DNA of 64,000 bases from Vagococcus luciliae (GCF_024637875.1 NZ_CP102451.1:1243001-1307000), one strand, 5' to 3'. Positions 19,705 through 30,960 are shown, counted from the stretch's first letter. Notes: generated from the letters alone by a model not told the origin. Translations and numbers: made by a program.

Positions 19705-20670
19705 TTGGTAAAAAATATCGGAATAGTTGGGACAGGTGTGATTGCAACAGAATTTGTAACGCAAGTAGATACGTCAAAATACACGGTCCATTCAGTGTAT
19801 AATCGTAACCCAAGATCTCTTGAAACGTTTAAAGAAGCCCATCAATTACATAATGGCTACACAGATTATGATGAGTTTTTAAATGATGATACCCTTGAGT
19901 GTGTCTATATTGCAACACCAAATCAAACGCATTATGACTATGCCAAAAAAGCAATCGAAAAAGGTAAACATGTATTATGTGAAAAAGTGATGGTATTAAA
20001 TGCTGACCAAGCACGTGAGTTATTTGAATTAGCGAAAAAGCATCACGTGGTTATACTGGAAGCTGTAACATTGTTCTTCATGCCAATGTATCATGAAGTG
20101 AGCCATTTATTAGAACAAAATGTGTTAGGTAAAATTAGCGGGGCGAATATCACATTTGGTAGTTGTAAAGAATATGATGTAAATAATCGATTTTTCTCAT
20201 TAGAAAAAGGTGGTGGGGCATTATTTGATATTGGACCATATGCCTTATCAGCAGCTGTTTATTTATTAGGGACAGACATTGAGTTAGTTTCTTCTGAGGT
20301 TGTCATGGCACCAAGTGGCGTTGATGAGAAATCAGTGACTACATTAAAAACAAAAAATAACGAACTAGCTAGTGTGATGTTATCGTTTAGAGGAAGATTA
20401 CCAAAACAAATTTTAGTCACAGGTGATGAAGGCTATTTAATGATTAATGATTTTCCAAGAGCCACAACAGCTGAGATCTTTTATAATGATGGAACAACAA
20501 AAGTCATTGAAGCAGGCGATGGAAAAGATGTATTTACCTATGAGATGGATATGTTAAATCATTTGGCTAGTGAAAAAGAATTAGAGCATGTTCCTGATTG
20601 TCGAGAAGTCAGTCAACGAGTGATTGAGTTGATGGACGCTATGAGACATGAGTGGGGATGGAAATTATAA
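19705..20670 (+). CDS. Gfo/Idh/MocA family NAD(P)-dependent oxidoreductase
   Basis: A 321-aa two-domain dehydrogenase: an N-terminal Rossmann fold (GIVGTGVIA; CEKVMVLNADQARELFELA contains the conserved Glu-Lys) and a C-terminal alpha/beta domain with GGGALFDIGPYALSAA. The family oxidises sugars, inositols or related compounds; no sequence feature here fixes the substrate. The start is TTG 19705, 8 bases after AGGAGG, and no ATG gives the full Rossmann motif. It stands as a single gene between two terminators. Confidence 0.88.
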   Translation: MVKNIGIVGTGVIATEFVTQVDTSKYTVHSVYNRNPRSLETFKEAHQLHNGYTDYDEFLNDDTLECVYIATPNQTHYDYAKKAIEKGKHVLCEKVMVLNADQARELFELAKKHHVVILEAVTLFFMPMYHEVSHLLEQNVLGKISGANITFGSCKEYDVNNRFFSLEKGGGALFDIGPYALSAAVYLLGTDIELVSSEVVMAPSGVDEKSVTTLKTKNNELASVMLSFRGRLPKQILVTGDEGYLMINDFPRATTAEIFYNDGTTKVIEAGDGKDVFTYEMDMLNHLASEKELEHVPDCREVSQRVIELMDAMRHEWGWKL

Positions 20671-20680
20671 TAGATACCTA

Positions 20681-20705
20681 AAAGGAGGGCGACCTCCTTT
20701 TTTTA
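20681..20705 (+). terminator. Terminator after the oxidoreductase gene
   Basis: AAAGGAGG / CCTCCTTT stem with GCGA tetraloop and a run of seven or more T. Confidence 0.92.
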
Positions 20706-20744
20706 TGTTTACAATCGCTTTTATCCTAATTAGGTCTTTAAGTA

Positions 20745-20753
20745 TGCTATAAT
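20745..20753 (+). promoter_or_regulatory. Extended -10 promoter of truB-ribF-hemW
   Basis: TGCTATAAT with the TG extension at 20745-20746, 36 bases before truB; no clear -35. Confidence 0.55.
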
Positions 20754-20788
20754 ATTGTGGAAATGATGAAAAGAGTAGGAGAAGACAA

Positions 20789-21706
20789 ATGGAAGGAATT
20801 ATCCCTCTATGGAAACCACGTGGCATGACAAGTCATGATTGTGTGTTCCAGTTAAGAAAAATCTTAAAAACAAAAAAAGTTGGACATAGTGGCACACTTG
20901 ACCCAGATGTTGATGGCGTATTGCCTATTTGTGTCGGTAAAGCAACAAAAGTTGTTGAGTATTTGCAAGAATCCAATAAACTATATGTTGGGGAAATAAC
21001 CCTTGGATTTTCAACAGAAACAGAAGATGCAAGTGGGGAAATTGTGGCAAAAAGTCCTATTACCAAGCCTTTAACAGAAAAAGAAATTGATGACGCCATG
21101 TTATCTTTAACAGGTGATATTCAACAAATTCCTCCTATGTATTCTGCTGTTAAAGTGAATGGTCGACGATTATATGATTATGCGAGAAAAGGCGAATCAG
21201 TTGAGCGTCCAGTCAGACAAACAGTTATTCATCGTTATAAACGCATCAGTCAACCAATCTTTTCAGAAGAAACACAGACACAGTCTTGGAAATTTGAAGT
21301 GGATTGTGCAAAAGGAACGTATGTTAGAACACTTGCTGTGGATACAGGAAAAAAATTAGGTTATGAGGCACATATGTCAGATTTAACGAGGTTATCAAGT
21401 GGAGGGTTTGACGCGAAAGAAGCCATTACATTAGAAAAAGTCAGAGAGCTTGTAGAGGGTAATCGATTATCAGAAATATTTTATCCGCTTGAGAGAGCTG
21501 TCGAGACGTTTCCTAAAAAAATACTAACGTCAGATGAATATCAAGTAATCAAAAATGGCTTGGTGATGCCAGACTCTTTTTTTGCAGAATATGATGATAC
21601 ACAGTTGATTGCATTATTTTATCATCAACAACTTGTTAGTCTATATGGTAAACACCCAAGTAAACCTGGTTTATTTAAACCAATTAAAGTGATTCGAAAC
21701 GATTAA
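20789..21706 (+). CDS. truB: tRNA pseudouridine-55 synthase
   Basis: TruB converts U55 in the T-loop of nearly all tRNAs to pseudouridine. At 305 aa it has the usual length. The catalytic motif GHSGTLDPDVDGVLPICVG is present, with the nucleophilic Asp in GTLDPD at ~residue 38. Also visible are QIPPMYSAVKVNGRRLYDYAR and the CAKGTYVRTLAVD block, and a C-terminal PUA-like region. The truB-ribF pair, 13 bases apart, is standard in Firmicutes. Confidence 0.97.
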   Translation: MEGIIPLWKPRGMTSHDCVFQLRKILKTKKVGHSGTLDPDVDGVLPICVGKATKVVEYLQESNKLYVGEITLGFSTETEDASGEIVAKSPITKPLTEKEIDDAMLSLTGDIQQIPPMYSAVKVNGRRLYDYARKGESVERPVRQTVIHRYKRISQPIFSEETQTQSWKFEVDCAKGTYVRTLAVDTGKKLGYEAHMSDLTRLSSGGFDAKEAITLEKVRELVEGNRLSEIFYPLERAVETFPKKILTSDEYQVIKNGLVMPDSFFAEYDDTQLIALFYHQQLVSLYGKHPSKPGLFKPIKVIRND

Positions 21707-21719
21707 AGGAGTATATGTT

Positions 21720-22673
21720 ATGCAAATTATTAATATCCATCATCCGTATGATCCATGTGACTTACCTAAGGATGATGTCGTGTTAGCTTTAGGTTTTTTT
21801 GACGGCGTTCATAGAGGTCATCAAGAAGTAATCCGAACAGCTAAGACTATAGCAAATGAAAAAGGATTAAAATTGGCTGTGATGACATTTAATCATCATC
21901 CTGCAGTTGTTTTCCAAAAAGTAAATTACAAGAAAATGAAATACATTACAACAATTGAGCAGAAAGAAGAAAGAATGAGGCAATTGGGTGTCGATTATTT
22001 ATATATCATTGAGTTTACGTCTTCTTTTGCCAGTCTTTCGCCACAAGATTTCGTCGATGAATACATGGTAGGATTGCATGCTAAAGTTGTCGTAGCAGGA
22101 TTTGATTATACCTATGGAAAGAAAGATATTGCCAATATGAGTATCTTACCTACCTATGCAAAAGGTCGATTTGAAGTAGTTGAAGTTGAAAAATTAAGTG
22201 AACATGATGAAAAAGTTAGTTCAACAGCTATTCGTGAATGCATGAAGATAGGTGATATGTATGCAGCGAACAAACTATTGGGCTATGCTTACGAAACAAC
22301 GGGCATTGTAGTACATGGAGATAAACGCGGTCGATTATTAGGGTATCCAACTGCTAATATTAAAGTGCCAACATATTCGTTATTACCTACTGGTGGGGTA
22401 TATGTTGTGAAGATAAAAGTAGCAAACAAATGGTATATGGGTATGGCGCAAATAGGATACAATATCACATTTGAGAGCAATCGTCCGATGACCATCGAAG
22501 TCAATATTCTAGATTTTTTAGATGATATTTACGGTGAACAAGTGAGTGTTGAATGGCTACACTTTTTACGTGGAGAGAAAAAATTTGATAATGTGGATGG
22601 ACTAATTGCTCAATTAAAACAAGATGAACAAAATACAAGGGATTATTTTGATGCAAGAGGGGGACTAATATGA
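21720..22673 (+). CDS. ribF: Bifunctional riboflavin kinase / FAD synthetase
   Basis: RibF makes FMN and then FAD from riboflavin with ATP. The N-terminal nucleotidyltransferase domain shows LGFFDGVHRGHQ (His-x-Gly-His) near residue 25 and SSTAIRE. The C-terminal flavokinase domain shows GRLLGYPTANIKV and GVYVVKI. At 317 aa the length is normal. AAGGAG precedes the ATG. Its stop overlaps the hemW start in ATGA, implying translational coupling. Confidence 0.97.
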   Translation: MQIINIHHPYDPCDLPKDDVVLALGFFDGVHRGHQEVIRTAKTIANEKGLKLAVMTFNHHPAVVFQKVNYKKMKYITTIEQKEERMRQLGVDYLYIIEFTSSFASLSPQDFVDEYMVGLHAKVVVAGFDYTYGKKDIANMSILPTYAKGRFEVVEVEKLSEHDEKVSSTAIRECMKIGDMYAANKLLGYAYETTGIVVHGDKRGRLLGYPTANIKVPTYSLLPTGGVYVVKIKVANKWYMGMAQIGYNITFESNRPMTIEVNILDFLDDIYGEQVSVEWLHFLRGEKKFDNVDGLIAQLKQDEQNTRDYFDARGGLI

Positions 22674-23806
22674 CGTCAGCTTACATACATATTCCTTTTT
22701 GTGAACATATCTGTTTTTATTGTGACTTCAATAAAGTATTTATTGAAGGACAACCTGTTGATGAATACATTGAGGCTTTGTTGAAAGAAATCAAGTTAAC
22801 AAAAGAAGCTTATCCATCAGATACAACTGAAACCATTTATATTGGTGGTGGTACACCAACGTCTTTATCTGCTAAACAGCTCGACCGTCTATTAAGTGGT
22901 GTAAAAGAATTATTACCGTTTAATCTAAGTGATGAATTTACTGTAGAGGCTAATCCAGGTGATTTGACAAAGGATAAAATAAACGTTCTTCAAACACATG
23001 GGGTCAATCGATTGTCTATGGGAGTTCAAACGTTTGATGATAGGTTATTAAAAAAAATTGGTCGAAAACATTCAGCACAAGATGTATTTGATACTATGTC
23101 TCTTTTAGAACGTGCTGATTTTTCGAATGTTAGTATTGATTTAATTTATGCTTTACCAAATCAAACAATGGAAAGTTTTGAAGACACGCTGGATAAAGCT
23201 TTGGCACTAGATTTACCTCATTATTCTATGTATTCATTGATTTTAGAAAATAAAACCATGTTTTATAATTGGGCAAGGCAAGGTAGATTGCATTTACCAG
23301 GGATTGATGTTGAGGGAGATATGTTTGAGCGAGCTATCGAACGCATGACGTTAGCTGGAAAACATCAGTATGAAGTGAGTAATTTTGCTGAAGTGGGAAA
23401 AGAGAGCAAGCATAACTTAGTTTATTGGAATAATGATCATTATTATGGATTGGGCGCAGGAGCAAGTGGTTATTTAGGCAATATTCGTTATAAAAATCAT
23501 GGGCCTATCCAACATTACTTAGAACCTTTAAGACAAAATAAATTACCTACTATTACAACAGAAAATTTAACGATTAAACATCAAATGGAAGAGGAAATGT
23601 TTTTAGGATTACGTAAAAAACAAGGTGTTTCTCTACCTAATTTTGAACAAAAATTTGGTCAAACATTTGAATCAATTTATGGAAGTATTGCTGAGAGGTT
23701 AATAGAGGAAGAAATGATTCAAATAAGAGATGGCTTTATTTCGTTAACGGATAAAGGGTTAATTTTAGGAAATGATGTTTTTGAGAAGTTTTTATTAGAA
23801 AAATAA
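22670..23806 (+). CDS. hemW: Radical SAM HemW-type protein (coproporphyrinogen oxidase-like)
   Basis: A 378-aa radical SAM protein with the cluster motif CEHICFYCDF (Cys-x3-Cys-x2-Cys) at ~residue 10, YIGGGTPTSL, and the GVNRLSMGVQTF block. It has a HemN-like C-terminal domain. HemW members lack coproporphyrinogen oxidase activity and act as heme chaperones; older annotation calls them HemN. Its 4-base overlap with ribF suggests one transcript. Enterococci are heme auxotrophs, so its role in this organism is open. Confidence 0.9.
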   Translation: MTSAYIHIPFCEHICFYCDFNKVFIEGQPVDEYIEALLKEIKLTKEAYPSDTTETIYIGGGTPTSLSAKQLDRLLSGVKELLPFNLSDEFTVEANPGDLTKDKINVLQTHGVNRLSMGVQTFDDRLLKKIGRKHSAQDVFDTMSLLERADFSNVSIDLIYALPNQTMESFEDTLDKALALDLPHYSMYSLILENKTMFYNWARQGRLHLPGIDVEGDMFERAIERMTLAGKHQYEVSNFAEVGKESKHNLVYWNNDHYYGLGAGASGYLGNIRYKNHGPIQHYLEPLRQNKLPTITTENLTIKHQMEEEMFLGLRKKQGVSLPNFEQKFGQTFESIYGSIAERLIEEEMIQIRDGFISLTDKGLILGNDVFEKFLLEK

Positions 23807-23812
23807 GTATGA

Positions 23813-23847
23813 AACAGTCTAAAGAGAAAAAATTAGGCTGTTTTTTT
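23813..23847 (+). terminator. Terminator after hemW
   Basis: AACAGTCTAA / TTAGGCTGTT (one G-U pair) followed by a T run. Confidence 0.85.
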
Positions 23848-23967
23848 GTTATTCTCGTTTTTTTGACAAAATAAATTGACATATTCTTGTGATTACTCAT
23901 TTATAAATTTGTCATAATATAGATAAATCCTTTGTTTATTAAGCTTTGTTAACTGGTATCGTTAAAA

Positions 23968-23994
23968 TTAGCACTCTATAACAAAGAGTGCTAA
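23968..23994 (+). promoter_or_regulatory. CIRCE operator 1 (HrcA-binding)
   Basis: Perfect consensus TTAGCACTC-N9-GAGTGCTAA, lying 18 bases upstream of the -35 of the hrcA operon promoter. Confidence 0.97.
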
Positions 23995-24011
23995 AAAAGA
24001 GAGGCTTTTAG

Positions 24012-24040
24012 TTGACAAAAAAATTAATCCTTGTTATATT
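24012..24040 (+). promoter_or_regulatory. Housekeeping promoter of the hrcA-grpE-dnaK operon
   Basis: TTGACA (24012-24017), exact 17-base spacer, TATATT (24035-24040). It is bracketed by two CIRCE elements. Confidence 0.9.
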
Positions 24041-24051
24041 GAATAATGTAG

Positions 24052-24078
24052 TTAGCACTTAGTATAAATGAGTGCTAA
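24052..24078 (+). promoter_or_regulatory. CIRCE operator 2 (HrcA-binding)
   Basis: TTAGCACTT-N9-GAGTGCTAA, one mismatch from the ideal dyad. It covers the transcription start region and ends 17 bases before the hrcA start codon. Confidence 0.95.
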
Positions 24079-24095
24079 TAAGGAAGGTGATTCGC

Positions 24096-25142
24096 ATGTT
24101 GAGTATGAGACAAGAACACATCTTACAATTATTAGTTCAGCTCTATACTGAAACAGGACAACCTGTTGGATCGAAGACCTTGATGAATAACGGGATTACA
24201 GTTAGTTCAGCAACTATTCGAAATGAGCTGTCAAAATTGGAAGATTTTGGTCTTATTCAAAAAATGCACACGTCTTCTGGTAGAATCCCTTCAATGCAAG
24301 GGTATCGTTATTATGTGGATCATTTAATGGATCCTAGTAAGATTAGTTCTACCGATGCTCAACGTATCAAGCGATTGTTTGATCGCAAATTTAATGCCAC
24401 AAATGAAATCATTGAATGGTCTGCTAATATTTTATCCGAGCTAACAAGTTACACAGCCTTTTCGTTAGGGCCAGAGGTAAAAGAACGTCGATTAACTGGG
24501 TTTCAAATTGTTCCATTAAATACGCGACAATTAATGGCGATTATCGTGATTGATCAAGGATATGTTGAAAGTCAAGTGTTCTCAATTCCAAGTTCAGTGT
24601 CAACTGAAGATATCGAAAAAATGATTCGAATCATCAATGATCGATTGTTGGGAGAAACACTTTTGACAGTTTACCATAAGCTTCGAACAGAGATTCCATT
24701 AGTTCTCCAACGTTATTTTAATAATTCAAGTAATATTTTATTCTTATTCGAAGATGTGTTTAATCAAGCTTTTGATGAACAAATTTATGTGGGTGGAGGG
24801 ATGAATTTATTAAATTCAGCTGCTATTACAAACCCAAATGAGTTTCAGTCAGTGTATTCCTTAATTAGTGATACAGATAAATTGACTGAGCTTCTTATAT
24901 CGGATAAAGATGAAAAAATTGATATTAAAATTGGAGACGAACTAAACAATGAATTGTTGCAAAACATGAGTTTAGTAACTGGATCATACGATGTTTTTCA
25001 ACGAGGCAAAGGATTAGTAGCTGTTTTAGGACCTGCTAGCATGTCTTATTCGAAACTGTTAGGAGTTATGGATGTTTTAACAGATGAGTTATCTAGACAT
25101 CTAGAAACATATTATCGACATTTGGAAAATAGTGGAGAGTGA
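24096..25142 (+). CDS. hrcA: Heat-inducible transcription repressor HrcA
   Basis: HrcA represses the chaperone operon by binding CIRCE and is kept active by GroEL. The 348-aa protein has a winged-helix N-terminus (SMRQEHILQLLVQLY through VSSATIRNELSKLEDFGLI and HTSSGRIPS) and the HrcA sensor domain. ATG 24096 has AGGAAGGTG 6 bases upstream; an in-frame GTG at 24072 lies inside CIRCE 2 and is rejected. The two CIRCE copies imply autoregulation. The stop sits just before the grpE ribosome site. Confidence 0.97.
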   Translation: MLSMRQEHILQLLVQLYTETGQPVGSKTLMNNGITVSSATIRNELSKLEDFGLIQKMHTSSGRIPSMQGYRYYVDHLMDPSKISSTDAQRIKRLFDRKFNATNEIIEWSANILSELTSYTAFSLGPEVKERRLTGFQIVPLNTRQLMAIIVIDQGYVESQVFSIPSSVSTEDIEKMIRIINDRLLGETLLTVYHKLRTEIPLVLQRYFNNSSNILFLFEDVFNQAFDEQIYVGGGMNLLNSAAITNPNEFQSVYSLISDTDKLTELLISDKDEKIDIKIGDELNNELLQNMSLVTGSYDVFQRGKGLVAVLGPASMSYSKLLGVMDVLTDELSRHLETYYRHLENSGE

Positions 25143-25158
25143 AAGGAGACTGACTAAA

Positions 25159-25731
25159 GTGAAGAAAGACGAATCAGTTGATAAAGTTAACGAGGAAGAA
25201 AAAAAAGACGAAGAGTCGACAGTTGAAACAAATGAGGCTGTTGAAACCGAAGAAGTGGTAGAAGAAAACGAAACGGAAGAATCGTTAGAACAAACATTAC
25301 AAGAAGATTTAGATAAGATGGAAGATCAATTTCTAAGAGCTCAAGCTGAGATTGCTAATATGCGCAATCGACATAAAAAAGAGCGTGAGGAAGCTTCTAG
25401 ATATCGTGCACAAGAATTAGCAAAAGAGTTATTACCAGCTTTGGATAACTTAGATCGTGCGTTAGCGATTGAGGTAAGTGATGAGCATGGTGAAGCGATG
25501 AAAAAAGGAATTGAGATGGTGAGAGAAAGCATGTTACATGCTTTTAAAGAATCTGGTATCGAAGAGATAAAAGCTGAAGGTGAAAAATTTGATCCAAATT
25601 TACATCAAGCCGTACAAACAGTTCCCGCTGAAGATGGTCAAGAATCAGATGTGATTGTTCAAGTGTTACAAAAAGGTTATATATTGCATGATCGTATTTT
25701 ACGACCATCAATGGTTATTGTGACACAATAA
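25159..25731 (+). CDS. grpE: Nucleotide exchange factor GrpE
   Basis: GrpE dimers release ADP from DnaK. The 190-aa protein has a Glu/Lys-rich disordered N-terminus (~1-50), a long coiled coil (~50-110, RAQAEIANMRNRHKKEREEA) and the C-terminal beta domain ending GYILHDRILRPSMVIVTQ. The start is GTG 25159, 10 bases after AAGGAG; the in-frame GTG at 25132 would lie inside hrcA and has no ribosome site. Part of the hrcA-grpE-dnaK transcript. Confidence 0.96.
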   Translation: MKKDESVDKVNEEEKKDEESTVETNEAVETEEVVEENETEESLEQTLQEDLDKMEDQFLRAQAEIANMRNRHKKEREEASRYRAQELAKELLPALDNLDRALAIEVSDEHGEAMKKGIEMVRESMLHAFKESGIEEIKAEGEKFDPNLHQAVQTVPAEDGQESDVIVQVLQKGYILHDRILRPSMVIVTQ

Positions 25732-25761
25732 TATAAATTAACATTTAAATAAATTAATTAG

Positions 25762-27609
<1,848 letters not shown>

Positions 27610-27621
27610 TGTTAACTAGAG

Positions 27622-27655
27622 AAAAAAGCCAAAGCATTGTGCTTTTGGCTTTTTC
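27622..27655 (+). terminator. Terminator after dnaK
   Basis: AGCCAAAGCA pairs with TGCTTTTGGCT (one bulge) between an A run and a T run. It should reduce read-through into dnaJ. Confidence 0.88.
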
Positions 27656-27752
27656 TCTTGATTATTTACTATAAAGCATTCTAAAATTGGCTAAATTATG
27701 GTATGATTTAAACGAATTTAGAGGTTTTAGAAAAATGGAGGGTTAGTTATAT

Positions 27753-28916
27753 ATGGCCAAAAGAGATTATTATGAGGTTTTAGGAGTATCTAAAACAGCA
27801 ACAGATGATGAAATAAAAAAAGCCTATCGTAAACTATCCAAAAAGTATCATCCAGACATAAATAAAGAACCCGATGCAGAAGATAAGTTTAAAGAAGTAT
27901 CTGAAGCGTTTGAAGTATTAAGTGATGCACAAAAACGTGCGGCTTATGACCAATATGGCCATGCAAGTACTGATCCAAACTTTGGTGCTGGTGGTTTTGG
28001 CGGTGGTGGTTTCCAAGATTTTGGTGGTAGTTTCGGAGGGTTTGAAGATATTTTTGAATCATTCTTTGGCGGTGGAGGACGTTCAAGTAATCCTAATGCG
28101 CCAAGACAAGGTTCTGATTTGCAGTACACATTAGATTTAACGTTTAATGAAGCAATTTTTGGGCTTGAAAAAAATATTCGTTATAATCGTGAAGACGAAT
28201 GTGCGACATGTCATGGAACTGGGGCAAAACCAGGAACTCATCCAGAAAACTGTCCTAAATGTCATGGTTCAGGTGTTATTAATGTTGAAAGACAAACGCC
28301 ACTTGGACGTATGATGAGCCAACAACCATGTGATGAGTGTCAAGGAACAGGTAAAATCATTAAAGAAAAATGTGAAACATGTCATGGTGCTGGACGTATG
28401 ATTAAGTCCCATTCTGTTAAAGTAACTGTTCCAGCTGGCGTTGAAGATGGTCAACAAATGCGTTTATCTGGACAAGGGGAGGCTGGTTATAATGGCGGAC
28501 CTTATGGTGATTTATATGTAGTCTTTAGTGTGGAAGAAAGCCCAATCTTTGAAAGAGATGGTTCTGAAATCTATTATGATCACCATATTACATTTGTTCA
28601 AGCAGCGCTAGGAGACGAGATTGAAGTGCCAACTGTTCATGGGCGAGTGAAGTTAAGAATACCAGCAGGAACCCAAACAGGTACAACCTTTAGACTTAAA
28701 GGAAAAGGTGCACCGAGATTACGTGGTAATGGAAATGGCGATCAACAAGTAACGGTTCATGTTGATACACCAACTAAAATGAATGAAGAACAAAAGAAAC
28801 TTCTACGCCAATTTGCTGAATTAAATGGTGAAAAAGCAGTAGTTGAACAAGAAGAAGGCTTTTTTGATAAAATGAAAGATGCCTTTTCTTCAGGTCATAA
28901 GAAAAAGAAAAAATAA
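27753..28916 (+). CDS. dnaJ: Molecular chaperone DnaJ (Hsp40)
   Basis: DnaJ stimulates the DnaK ATPase and delivers substrates. The 387 aa show the J domain with the YHPDIN (His-Pro-Asp) motif at ~33, a Gly/Phe-rich region (~75-110) and four zinc-binding repeats: [24 protein letters not shown] and CETCHGAG. C-terminal peptide-binding domains follow, with a Lys-rich end. GGAGGG precedes the ATG. A possible -10 box (TATGAT, 27702-27707) lies upstream, but no CIRCE copy is present in this gap, so heat control would come through read-through from dnaK or another route. Confidence 0.98.
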   Translation: MAKRDYYEVLGVSKTATDDEIKKAYRKLSKKYHPDINKEPDAEDKFKEVSEAFEVLSDAQKRAAYDQYGHASTDPNFGAGGFGGGGFQDFGGSFGGFEDIFESFFGGGGRSSNPNAPRQGSDLQYTLDLTFNEAIFGLEKNIRYNREDECATCHGTGAKPGTHPENCPKCHGSGVINVERQTPLGRMMSQQPCDECQGTGKIIKEKCETCHGAGRMIKSHSVKVTVPAGVEDGQQMRLSGQGEAGYNGGPYGDLYVVFSVEESPIFERDGSEIYYDHHITFVQAALGDEIEVPTVHGRVKLRIPAGTQTGTTFRLKGKGAPRLRGNGNGDQQVTVHVDTPTKMNEEQKKLLRQFAELNGEKAVVEQEEGFFDKMKDAFSSGHKKKKK

Positions 28917-28923
28917 GTAAGAC

Positions 28924-28958
28924 AAAAAAGTAAAACAGTTTATTTGTTTTACTTTTTT
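28924..28958 (+). terminator. Terminator after dnaJ
   Basis: AAAAGTAAAACA / TGTTTTACTTTT stem with a T run, 8 bases after the stop. Confidence 0.88.
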
Positions 28959-29044
28959 ATTTTTACTTGAAATAAATTTAAAAACATGTAATATGTATTG
29001 TTAGATAGTAATGTTTACGATTTGAGTGAAAGTGAGGATATATT

Positions 29045-29974
29045 ATGAAACGCATAACGAAAATTATTTTAGGTTTAGCATTAATAGGTGTGTTAGCTGC
29101 ATGTGGAAAAGAAAGTAAAGAAGAACAAAAAGAGGCGGATACTTTACACATAGTAACATCTTTTTATCCTATGTATGACTTTGCTAAAAAAATTACTGGT
29201 GACGAGGCTGATGTTACAGTGCTAACTGAAGCGGGTGTGGAGCCGCATGATTATGAACCGAGTGCAAAAGATTTAGCTAAAATTCAAAATGCAGATGTCT
29301 TTATTTATAATTCAAATGAGATGGAAACATGGGTAAGAGATGTTTTAGCTTCTATTGATACTAAAAAAGTGAAAGTTATCGAAGCAAGTCAAGGAATTGA
29401 TTTGATGGAAGCGACGGAAGAAGAACATGAGGGAGAGGACTCACATAATCATGAATTAGATCCACATGTATGGCTTGATCCAGTTTTAGCTAAAAAAGAA
29501 GTAGAAACCATTACGAAAGGTTTAGTTGAAGTGGATACACCTAACAAAGATGTTTATGAAAGACAATCTAAAGATTTTATTAAGGAATTAGATAAATTAA
29601 ATGATGCTTATGTTGAAGCAACAAAAGACGCAACACAAAAAACATTTGTTACACAACACACAGCTTTTTCTTATTTAGCTAAACAGTATGGTTTGACACA
29701 AGTTGCCATTTCTGGTATTTCTCCTGATCAAGAACCAACACCAAAAGAATTAAAAAATATTGAAGATTTAGTCAAAAAGGATGATATTAAAGTAATTTAT
29801 ACTGAAAGTAGTGCTTCTTCAAAAGTTGCCGAAACCATTACTAGCGCAACAGGAGCGACGCTATCAGAGCTTAATCCATTAGAAAGTTTAACAAAAAAAG
29901 AAATGGATGGTGGAGAAGATTATTTATCTGTTATGTATACCAATTTAGACCATTTAAAATTAACCATAAAATAA
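29045..29974 (+). CDS. Zinc/manganese ABC transporter substrate-binding lipoprotein (AdcA/ZnuA type)
   Basis: A 309-aa cluster A-I (ZnuA/TroA family) metal-binding protein. A signal peptide ends in the lipobox LAAC (Cys at ~20), so it is lipid-anchored outside the membrane. Metal ligands are in the usual places: VEPHDYEPS (His), an acidic His-containing loop HEGEDSHNHELDPHVWLDP (~136-154), TQHTAFSYLAKQYGL (His) and TESSAS near the C-terminus. The His-rich loop favours zinc over manganese; this is inference. No ATPase or permease gene lies beside it, so it must rely on transporter parts encoded elsewhere. I searched the upstream gap for an AdcR-like TTAAC dyad and saw none. Confidence 0.88.
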   Translation: MKRITKIILGLALIGVLAACGKESKEEQKEADTLHIVTSFYPMYDFAKKITGDEADVTVLTEAGVEPHDYEPSAKDLAKIQNADVFIYNSNEMETWVRDVLASIDTKKVKVIEASQGIDLMEATEEEHEGEDSHNHELDPHVWLDPVLAKKEVETITKGLVEVDTPNKDVYERQSKDFIKELDKLNDAYVEATKDATQKTFVTQHTAFSYLAKQYGLTQVAISGISPDQEPTPKELKNIEDLVKKDDIKVIYTESSASSKVAETITSATGATLSELNPLESLTKKEMDGGEDYLSVMYTNLDHLKLTIK

Positions 29975-29981
29975 ACGTTGG

Positions 29982-30007
29982 AAACCTAGAATATTTCTAG
30001 GTTTTTG
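29982..30007 (+). terminator. Terminator after the metal-binding lipoprotein gene
   Basis: AAACCTAGAA / TTCTAGGTTT stem with a 3-nt loop and T-rich tail. Confidence 0.85.
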
Positions 30008-30060
30008 TTGTTTTTATAGACCTCTAAGCTGTAGAATAAGGCGGTAAGGGGGTAATATAA

Positions 30061-30960
30061 ATGAAAAAAGGAAATAATAAGCTAAGGGGTATGATATTAG
30101 CTATTATGGGAGGAGTATTCTGGGGGATTTCTGGAGTGGTCGCTGAATATTTGATGAGAAATGAAAATATTTCGGCAAGTTGGTTAGTAGGGGTCAAAAT
30201 GATGGTAGCCGGTTGTTTAATTTTGTTATATCAAATGATAAAGGGTAATAAAAATAGTTTATCACCATTTAAATATAAACATGAAATCATTCAATTAATT
30301 ATTTTCAGCGTGTTGGGTGTATTAGGATTACAGTATTCTTTTTTTAAAGCCATCCAAGTAAGTAATGCAGCAACTGCTACTATTCTACAATATTTGTCAC
30401 CAATATTATTGGTGGTTTATTTTATTTTTGAAAAAAGGGAGTTACCAAATAAATTAAGTATTGTGAGTATTCTCATTTCGTTAGTGGGAACCTTTTTATT
30501 GGTGACAAAAGGAAACATCAATGAATTAGCAATATCCAGTCAAGGTTTATTTTGGGGGTTATTATCAGCTTTTTTAGGAGCGTTTTATATCATTCAACCC
30601 AGAAAATTAATGGCTAAATACGGTACAACGTTAATTATCGGATGGGGAATGCTTATTGGGGGTATTGTATTTCAATTATATCAACCTATCTGGAGAAATA
30701 TGCCAGAGTTTACTCCAAGGATAGTATTAGGTGTCTTAGTGATTACTATTATTGGTACGGTATTTTCTTATATATGTTTATTAACAAGTACAGAGTACAT
30801 TCCACCACAATTTTCAAGTTTACTAACATCATTTGAACCATTAAGTTCTGCTGTACTTTCTGTTTTATTTTTAGGATTAGTTTTAACACCTATTGAAATA
30901 ATAAGTATGTTGCTGATTGTTTTAGCTGTTTTTCTTTTGTCTAGATGTGATATCTCATAA
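30061..30960 (+). CDS. DMT superfamily transporter (EamA family)
   Basis: A 299-aa integral membrane protein with about ten hydrophobic helices arranged as two EamA repeats (GGVFWGISGVVAEYL in the first, SSQGLFWGLLSAFLGAFYII in the second). A short basic N-terminus is present. EamA proteins export metabolites, amino acids or drugs, or import small molecules; the substrate cannot be named from sequence. AAGGGGG lies upstream of the ATG. It is followed by gnd without an obvious terminator. Confidence 0.85.
   Translation: MKKGNNKLRGMILAIMGGVFWGISGVVAEYLMRNENISASWLVGVKMMVAGCLILLYQMIKGNKNSLSPFKYKHEIIQLIIFSVLGVLGLQYSFFKAIQVSNAATATILQYLSPILLVVYFIFEKRELPNKLSIVSILISLVGTFLLVTKGNINELAISSQGLFWGLLSAFLGAFYIIQPRKLMAKYGTTLIIGWGMLIGGIVFQLYQPIWRNMPEFTPRIVLGVLVITIIGTVFSYICLLTSTEYIPPQFSSLLTSFEPLSSAVLSVLFLGLVLTPIEIISMLLIVLAVFLLSRCDIS

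Noticed and set aside
28960-29044. AdcR or Fur box before the metal-binding lipoprotein gene
   Set aside because: I looked for TTAAC-type and GATAAT-type dyads and found no convincing match.
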